From Stentor roeselii (Eukaryota; Ciliophora; Heterotrichea; Heterotrichida; Stentoridae): DNA of 64,000 nucleotides. Numbering within the stretch: position 1 is the first letter of the stretch; each line of letters starts with the position of its first letter. The position numbers and the translations under genes are program-made. This document shows positions 58,601 through 64,000 of this stretch, in pieces. The DNA is taken from the NCBI GenBank assembly GCA_006503475.1, contig RSEH01000158.1, positions 48,794 through 112,793 on the forward strand. Reading direction: 5' to 3'. The notes under the pieces were generated by a model. It saw only the letters and a list, made by a program, of their open reading frames with translations, was not told the DNA's origin and made no database searches.

Positions 58601-58854
58601 TGGATGTGCTCTCTTTTAAGAGTGGGAATGGATTCGCTAATACTGAAAAAATGACTGATTTTTTAATGAAAATCGCACATTTTTCAGTAAGAGTACTCAA
58701 ATTGAAGTTTTGTTTGTTGGAAAATCAGGTCTCGGTCTTGGCTGATTTTTTAGCGAAAAAAGCTTTTCCTTTACTTGAAAAACTGAAAGTTTTCAATAAG
58801 TACTTGGAAGGAGCGGATTTGGATAATTATATCAGAAATAAGATTATATCTTAA
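55636..58854 (+). CDS. Large F-box/LRR-like protein
   Basis: The frame is open from 55615, but the first ATG is 55636, giving 1072 residues. An F-box-like motif near residues 35-75 (DIVKLIFQFLEVFVVYKVVP, then CVCKHFYWISEE) is followed by irregular leucine-rich repeats over most of the protein (LTTLELNLVRFDLLSFTHLL, LETLSTLHLS-like, LQSIELVDVNFHLD, KVLKVKNVKY). F-box/LRR proteins are substrate receptors of SCF ubiquitin ligases. The F-box is imperfect and could be absent in function, so an LRR protein of unknown role is the safe call. The strand composition of the ORF flips several times (see findings). Confidence 0.72.
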   Translation: MRRKNVKRKSTEHDSCVKRRKIERVDRGSLKCGDFVGLGKDIVKLIFQFLEVFVVYKVVPCVCKHFYWISEEICMSHFQVSLKEKRLDSKIVIKTVSNWELSKLERFHLLEKLSIKQGNILENLPSLADMHPYTTFESQVFQQLLKVNPLTHLTTLELNLVRFDLLSFTHLLEPLKTLSTLHLSIFQYSESVLSAFTKSSKSLPTSVKSLKTLKLIFWSPLKSSEVIPTLSKFPKNCENFSLKFKDSTFLHLSTSLNQINENLLILKLPSLLFDDSSSVQFCSTLSTLHNLQTLQISDSISKAGEFFLTFLHLKIPLKVLKLEPVQSDFTLKTDQIMLFLQSLHSKTLEKLKMHSSEVFLYTNLIDPNDQPQSGFIDAEVSKKLIDVVKKFLSDSPNLHQFDLEIKFLSAKFMVQLAETVLSYLKPAGLHRFGKFNLFALQDEKTSKFEMKTLTWFKSQNILFQLLLTVLGKNQRVRHVAKCFPDTFEKGQKGPASENAGCLKLNPGCSSVEYFVTLSLAPRVYSALESLDLSSVCISPYLLHFSKLILPFTGLKCLKFSISHLPKLLEFSLYDIFASAAHLKQLESISSKVQGSISRMNKIFYTFIRHKNIQSFSLHHCKVLTVQSISQELSLKEVFARNSIKRLEFSNCSMTFTKFSQICEILASSSVLQSIELVDVNFHLDPWERHLECDENKWKHVLKHFFMFVGSLKDKNQYKSIVMRLKELPPSKFPVFPQVIDEFLGLCAELLRNNRSLENFSIIFPIPQESLPKYSQFCLAYLRSNPNLQVLNFYKVKKIISQTIPEIKTKKFFIQMNANIFNGFNKIRIDPMENDEKYGNLGTVTVMMPLILSELVKEKNDFVISTFNRSVRKGELLNQTLSIMRIGGEFTLFETTEKTLILNCLSACTTVVKLLILDIYLYRIDIQVLMNNLPKMTNLKVLKVKNVKYKVIDFVIFISPPALQIFSLVCNDIQKIDFTNFAACLKRKRMDVLSFKSGNGFANTEKMTDFLMKIAHFSVRVLKLKFCLLENQVSVLADFLAKKAFPLLEKLKVFNKYLEGADLDNYIRNKIIS

Positions 58855-59081
58855 TTAGGAGGGTAATATTTTTAAGATAAGAGTTTAATAATTGTTCTTT
58901 TCTGGAATTATGTATTGAGTGATTAGGTAATTTGGAAAATTTTAGAAAGTAATAAATTTGGTTTATTATATATTCAGATAGAATGAATTGAGAGTCAGTA
59001 AAAGAATTCATCTAAAACCATATTCTAGATAAAACAATCAAAAATATTCAAATCGATTAAATCCATACTTAAAATACTTAG

Positions 59082-60089
59082 CTATAAATGATCATGGTCT
59101 TCTTCCTCATCGCCATGATCTTCTTCATCCCCATGGTCATGATCTTCATCTTCCAAATACAAAGTAAGAAGAGTGATAATGATATAACCCACACAGAAGC
59201 ATAAAATTTTGACAACCATATGATCCTTTTTCTCAAGTACCTCAGGCAACATATGAACACAAGAAATATAAATAAACGACCCAGCTGTCAAACTGATAAA
59301 AATCCCTTCAGCGAGATGATCCGCTTCACTGATTCCCAGTCCAATCGCGATTCCAACAGGTGTTCCAGCAGCAAATAAAAACATATAAAAAATAGCCTTT
59401 CCTCTATGAATATTCCTGAGTTTAACACCCAAAGCTATAGTAGCTGGCAGTTCATGAACCAAGTCAGCGATATTGAGACTCACTACTTTAGCCTGGGTGT
59501 CAAGTAGTCCAATGGCAATCCCTTCAAAGATTGAATGGACAACAAGAGCGATTGTTAAGATAAGTCCAGGGAGTTCTTCTTCCAGATGATTATGTCCTTT
59601 TTCCGCAGCGGTTACTGGGTCATTGTTATAAATCTCTTCTGGGCGGACTTCTACTCTCAAATTACCTTCCTCTGGCAGTTTGTTGTTCATATCAGCTGGT
59701 CCTTCCTGCAATTCAAGATTTTTTACTGAAAGGTTGTTGTTTATTGAATGAGTTTCAGATTTCTTCTAATTGGAAATTACTTTTTGATACTCAATGTAAG
59801 CCAATGGAAAGTTTTCTAAACACATGATGAAGATGAAGCCAGTTATAGCGACTACGTAACCAAGAGGCTTCTCGGTATCTAGTTTGTCCACGAATCCTTC
59901 TTGCGCGTGCTCCAGGAGATGGATTATCGCAATTGACAGGAAGACTCCTGATGAAAAAGAATACGCACATAGCACGTAGACCTTACTTCGGTATAGGAAC
60001 TTGAAGTACAAGGGGAAGAAACTAACGAGGAACTGTGTGAAGAACTGAACGAAGATAAAGATTATCTTTAGTCTCTTAACACCATTCAT
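59082..60089 (-). CDS. ZIP-family (SLC39) zinc transporter, two exons
   Basis: Two ORF fragments join after removing 59766-59780 (GTAATTTCCAATTAG) to give 330 residues. N-terminal TMs (SFSSGVFLSIAIIHLLEHAQ, with the H-L-LEH of TM2) are followed by the family metal-site helices HSIFEGIAIGLLD (TM4) and HELPATIALGVKL (TM5). The cytosolic loop before TM4 has only a short GHNHLE; instead the C-terminus carries an unusual tail of alternating Asp/Glu/His with many D-H pairs after the last TM (residues about 308-330). ZIPs bring Zn2+ (or Fe/Mn) into the cytosol. The site residues look intact. Confidence 0.92.
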
Positions 60090-61221
60090 TCTTGAAATTA
60101 TACAGTTATTGAAGACCGATTTGACTTATAGAGGATTTTAATGAGGTTGAAAGCATAGGGTTAGAATTTTTAGTTGGATGAGGGCTTGAAGTAGCTGGGT
60201 GGCTCCAATCCCTTCAAATCTTTTAATAGTTCATCAAAACATTTCAAAGTGAAACCTGAAGACTTTTATTAAACATCTCTTGTTTATACTTTGAATCGAG
60301 TTGAACAGGAAAATTATAATTTCAATACGTGTAAATATGTCAACTTTCGTTGATTCAATAGGGACAAAAAGGGATATATATAGACATTTTGGTATGAGGG
60401 TGGGAATTGTGAATGAGTAGATGAAAAGTCCTCTAGAGGGTTTATAATAGCTAGTTATTAGAAATTTATGTTTTTATGTTTTTTATTACTTTAATTCAAT
60501 TAGCTTTAAGTGGATAGCTTACAAATTTCTATCGAGAAACAAGGAATATTTTAATATACCCATCCGAAGATCTTTTATGCTTAGATATTTAAGGTTTGAC
60601 TTGATGTCTAAAATTTTGACATACTTTGACTATATATGTCCAAGATGAAAGTTTAAATAATTTTTTTTGGATTTTAATTTTATAAAACTTGAAAAGAATT
60701 CAAATAATTATGATTATGATAGATTTATTAGTAAGAAGAAAGATATTTTTACATTTTCCTCCTGAACAAGAATTTTTTGATATAAAACTCTAGCCAGGTT
60801 GATTTTCATCTTTTATATAAGTTCTTAACAAACTCAGCATTAAAATCTTTAGTTTGTTTGAATTTTACACAGACTTAATGAAATAAAGACCAAAGTTCCT
60901 TATACTTTATTTAGGAAATACCTAAGTTTATTTAGTAGTAAGGTTTATTCTATAATATAATTTAATATTTCCTGATATTTAGAAAGAATGAGTGTAAAAG
61001 TCAATCAAAAGATCCTTCTTTACGAACTTCAGAATCATTCTAATTATAATGAACTCCTAAAGTAAAAATATTTAAATATTCTTAAAAATTGTTGAATGCT
61101 ATCTGCAATTAGGAACTGGTAATCTTCAACAAAACCTTAAACTAATCAGATTTTTAAATATTTTCTGATCCTAATGATCAACTTAATTCAAATCTGTATG
61201 ATAAAATATTATTTGATAAAG
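60090..61221. other. 1.1-kb non-coding region, AT-rich
   Basis: Between the ZIP start and the stop of the DUF229 gene no reading frame or RNA gene is evident. AT content is high. The first 130 bases by the ZIP start hold a mixed sequence (GGGTGGCTCC); the rest is featureless. Confidence 0.5.
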
Positions 61222-63669
61222 TTATTCTAAACTAAATTCATTATTCTGATAACTAATTCGATGCCAAGGGTCCTTATTCGTCATGGAACAATAGCAAATG
61301 CCATTTTCAGCAGGTTGATTTTGACAAAACTCAAGTCTTCCAACGACTAAAGTGTTCCCAATCAATTCCAAAGAATCAAAATCTCCAATTCTTTCAGTCT
61401 GACTCACGAGACCTGAAATATATTCCAAAGTAGCCTGATAAAAGTTAGGTTTTCGGCAATCCATTCCAATATTTTTGCATAAATCTGAACATTTTTGCCC
61501 TATATTTGATAAATAAAGACCATGACTGAATTTTAAAATATTTTCACATTTGCCTGTTCTTAACAGATCAGAAGGAGACAGTAAAGGACCAAGTCGAATA
61601 ACTTTCCAAAGCATTTCAACTGAATAAAAAGTTTTTTTGTCTTTTAAGTAAGGTAATCTTTTGGATGTTAAAAAAGGAGCTTCCAGTTTCAAGTTGTGGT
61701 ACTTGTTTCTGTCCGCTTTAGTCCCATAAGCTAAAAAATACCCTTCTTCATTATTCTTTACCTTAAAGTGAATCAAGTAGTTACTATTGTCAGGGTTTGA
61801 CTTGTCAAATAAAAGACTTTCAACTTTAACAACCTTATCTAAAGTAACAACCTCACAGTTGAATTTATTGTTCAAAAAAAAGTTTATTTTCGATATCGAG
61901 TTATCCACAAAATAATTAACTTGCCCTTGCGGCCAATTTTCTTTCTTAACATTTAAAAACTCTTTAGATAAACACCAAGGTTCATAAATTCCTGCTTTTA
62001 TACAGTCTCTATTTTCATTCACAATTTCATGAAAAATACTGACAGATTCAAGTTCAGTCTTGATATTTAAATACTCTTGAGACTTCACATCAATCATCGT
62101 GTAAGGAGCGTAGGCCAACACCTTAAGTGTCTTGTGCCAGTCATACCTTGAAACAAGTCTCTTTGTATTAGTCATAATTTTTAAATCAGCTGAAAAGCGC
62201 TCAACAAGTTCTTTATTCGCAATCATAAACTGCGAGGTCAAAACTCTTTCAGCAAGTCCTTCAACAGTAACAAAGTCAGCTTTAGAGGTGCCATGATCAC
62301 CTCCAAACAAAAAGACCAAGTCTTCATTATTCGTTTTGAAATCTTTAAGAAATCCTTTAAAAAACTCAACAAAGTCATTATCAGCGATTTTCAGTCTTGT
62401 GCCTGTTGATTCATGTGCAGTGTTGATATGTGCGAATATAAACTTATTGAAGCCCTGATAATTTTTCATCATTTGGTTGATATAAGATAAAGTGTGCCAG
62501 TGAGGAGGCTGGGGACCGATGCACACATCAGGGTCTTTGAACTCATCAAGGCCGAAGTATTGGTTGCTGAACTTCCAGAAGTTGCTGACTTGGTGGTCAA
62601 CAAGAGCAGTCCTTCCAAAGATCGTCGACAAGATTTCGCCTACTCCATCACTGGACATCGCAGTGATAAACCCTAACTGCTTGAAATGTGACCAAAGCGA
62701 CTTTTGCTTTTGCCAGTCGTTAAACATGCCTTGTGACTTGTCAATATCTTTATCTTTAAACTGTGCTTCATGAGTGTCAATTGAAATTCCTAAGTGAAAT
62801 GAAATCATATTTGGTACTGTGTAGGTCTTTATCGCATTGTTTAGAAGAAAATCGTAGACTAGGTAGTTTGAATCGTTTTTTGAGTTGATTTCATTGAAAA
62901 GTTTCATCGTTTCTGGAATATTTCGAAAGACTAGATTTCGAGAGGCACTATCGATGACGATGAAAATAACGGTTAAAGGTCTGAATTGATTTGTGGAGTA
63001 TTTTTCTTTCAAACTTTCAACAGTTCGACGAGTTTCTTTCGCTGAGGACTCTTTTTTGCGATTTAAGAGAAGAGCGTCGAATCGACCCTGTTCACATTTG
63101 ACGAAGTAAAATTCCGAGTCATTCCTAAGGACTGAACCGTTTTCGAGAGGCGAGAAATCAAAGGAAAGTCCACTTTTTCCCATTTTTTCTGGGAAAAGAT
63201 TAGAGTTGTCAAAGACTTTCATTTGTCCAGTTCCACATGAAGCCTTCAAGCTTCCTGATAGTTTTTTTATCAGGTTGTGAGAAGTGCACTGCTTTCTTTG
63301 AGGATTCGTGAAATGATTACTTGCTTCAAAGTTTGACAAGCCGTAACTGAGGGGCTTGTAACCCGGCGTTGACAATGAAAAAAACTGCTGGATTTGAGGT
63401 CTTGGGTAAAAAATGCTTGTGGTTGAGGTTTGGTCTGTTCTTGGGGCTTCTGAGGATTCACTGGTATTTGAAGAAAGGAAATCGAAGGTGTTGACTTGTT
63501 GCTCTTCTATTGGAAGAAATTGGGAAATAAGGTCTTTGGGGGATTTTAGGTCTTCGGGGACTGGTTGTGATGGGGAATCTAGGTAAAATGTTAGCACTAA
63601 TGTATTCAGCGAAAAGATTGAGAGAATTAGCAAGAAGATCAGCAAGATTTTTTTGATACTTGTTGCCAT
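61222..63669 (-). CDS. DUF229/phosphatase-fold membrane protein with Cys-rich C-terminal module
   Basis: The 815-residue protein has an N-terminal anchor (residues about 8-28, LLIFLLILSIFSLNTLVLTF). The DUF229 (alkaline-phosphatase/sulfatase superfamily) domain lies at about 230-560: TVIFIVIDSASRNLVFRNIP with nucleophile Ser/Asp site, YTVPNMISFHLGIS, GPQPPHWHTLSYINQ, FIFAHINTAHESTG and FLFGGDHGTSKADF (metal-site D-H). Residues about 720-800 have a Cys-rich module (CSDLCKNIGMDCRKPNF, then C.....NGICYC) resembling the C-terminal module of some secreted glycosyltransferases. Lumenal or surface enzyme acting on a phospho- or sulfo-ester is likely; substrate unknown. Metal ligands appear present. 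Confidence 0.83.
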   Translation of the reverse strand: MATSIKKILLIFLLILSIFSLNTLVLTFYLDSPSQPVPEDLKSPKDLISQFLPIEEQQVNTFDFLSSNTSESSEAPRTDQTSTTSIFYPRPQIQQFFSLSTPGYKPLSYGLSNFEASNHFTNPQRKQCTSHNLIKKLSGSLKASCGTGQMKVFDNSNLFPEKMGKSGLSFDFSPLENGSVLRNDSEFYFVKCEQGRFDALLLNRKKESSAKETRRTVESLKEKYSTNQFRPLTVIFIVIDSASRNLVFRNIPETMKLFNEINSKNDSNYLVYDFLLNNAIKTYTVPNMISFHLGISIDTHEAQFKDKDIDKSQGMFNDWQKQKSLWSHFKQLGFITAMSSDGVGEILSTIFGRTALVDHQVSNFWKFSNQYFGLDEFKDPDVCIGPQPPHWHTLSYINQMMKNYQGFNKFIFAHINTAHESTGTRLKIADNDFVEFFKGFLKDFKTNNEDLVFLFGGDHGTSKADFVTVEGLAERVLTSQFMIANKELVERFSADLKIMTNTKRLVSRYDWHKTLKVLAYAPYTMIDVKSQEYLNIKTELESVSIFHEIVNENRDCIKAGIYEPWCLSKEFLNVKKENWPQGQVNYFVDNSISKINFFLNNKFNCEVVTLDKVVKVESLLFDKSNPDNSNYLIHFKVKNNEEGYFLAYGTKADRNKYHNLKLEAPFLTSKRLPYLKDKKTFYSVEMLWKVIRLGPLLSPSDLLRTGKCENILKFSHGLYLSNIGQKCSDLCKNIGMDCRKPNFYQATLEYISGLVSQTERIGDFDSLELIGNTLVVGRLEFCQNQPAENGICYCSMTNKDPWHRISYQNNEFSLE

Positions 63670-64000
63670 TTCTTAGGGATGATTGGGATGGGGTTTGAGA
63701 TTTGAGATTTGAGGACGGATTTGATGTGAAGTTTTGGAATTCTAAGAGAATTTAAATAAAATATCGCAGGTAGTAGAAGGATGCAGAATTTCTGGTCTTG
63801 GGTATTAATTCCAGAACAAACTTTCTGGATTGACCTTAAAGCTTGAAAGAAACCTCACACGTGTTCAAAATATCACCTTTAGAACAAATATGGAATTTTC
63901 ATGAATATATTGAAGTAGAGAGCTATTACTAGCAGCTTAGAGTAATCTTCTATGGAGAACTTTGGCGTCTGAGAAACTTCGGACGCTTTTTTCCAGCTTT
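63670..64000. other. Intergenic edge with a GC-rich hairpin and T-run
   Basis: The DUF229 5' flank is C-poor on the plus strand near the gene. At 63965-63986 a 9-bp stem (GCGTCTGAG/TTCGGACGC with two G-U pairs) is followed by six T's. No gene is called; the region continues beyond the window. Confidence 0.4.
63965..63992 (+). other. Stem-loop followed by T6 (possible Pol III terminator or RNA 3' end)
   Basis: GCGTCTGAG-AAAC-TTCGGACGC forms a stem with a short loop, followed by TTTTTT at 63987-63992. A stem plus T-run can mark the 3' end of a small RNA transcribed by RNA polymerase III. No A/B box or known RNA is seen upstream. Confidence 0.35.

Noticed and set aside
60090-61221. Possible small RNA gene in the gap upstream of the ZIP gene
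   Set aside because: No box A/B, no hairpin of note and no similarity to known small RNAs that I could see.
43-64000. Reassigned stop codon code (UGA=Trp as in Blepharisma)
   Set aside because: Several genes end in TGA at sensible positions (17392, 22236, 29278, 55592) and Trp sites in conserved motifs use TGG.

Overview
The window looks like internal macronuclear DNA of a heterotrich ciliate, most likely Stentor or a close relative. It is AT-rich and very gene-dense. Genes lie on both strands and are often only tens of bases apart. Many genes that look broken are repaired by removing introns of exactly 15 nt that begin GTA, end AG and carry an A at position 10. TAA, TAG and TGA all act as stops, so the code is standard; this argues against Blepharisma, which reads TGA as Trp. 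I saw no telomere, tRNA, rRNA, CRISPR or transposon.

Layout. 1-5.3 kb: 3' part of a cyclic-nucleotide-gated channel, a small intron-split RAMP4/SERP1 gene, a coiled-coil gene and a UDP-glycosyltransferase. 5.8-11.4 kb: very-long-chain enoyl-CoA reductase (three exons), an unknown gene and alpha-glucan water dikinase. 11.6-20 kb: a MYB factor, several unknown genes, a SAM protein, a kinase, NF-YC with a divergent coiled-coil partner 13 bp away, and a 1.6-kb empty stretch. 20.9-31.2 kb: EF-hand protein, COG8, DsbA-like protein, DHHC acyltransferase, CDPK-like kinase, Rab and CCDC81-like protein. 31.7-39.2 kb: CDC14 phosphatase, a four-exon EF-hand gene, and a large receptor with two tandem ligand-binding domains on a multi-pass membrane module. 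39.2-41.4 kb: the longest non-coding stretch, with a hairpin. 41.4-53.1 kb: malectin, eIF3a, an N-myristoylated protein, an FOP/CEP43-like protein, a tubulin-tyrosine-ligase-like protein with a signal anchor, riboflavin kinase, a type II citrate synthase, a CREST/TMEM8-like membrane protein and a CDKL kinase. 53.3-64 kb: an unknown gene, an MFSD12-like transporter, an F-box/LRR-like protein, a ZIP zinc transporter and a DUF229 phosphatase-fold membrane protein.

The genes are mostly eukaryotic housekeeping and ciliary/cortical functions: centrosome or basal body (FOP, CCDC81, CEP57-like, CDKL, CDC14), secretory pathway (RAMP4, malectin, COG8, Rab, DHHC, UGT) and signalling. There is no operon-like pathway. 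Sixteen introns were inferred, and twelve genes or gene parts need them. The most unusual items are the double-binding-domain receptor, the TTL-like protein with a signal anchor, glucan water dikinase in a ciliate-like context, a CDKL gene whose second intron cannot be a plain 15-mer, and a polarity of strand composition that follows gene direction and sometimes flips inside genes. All functions are read from motifs by eye; no database search was possible.
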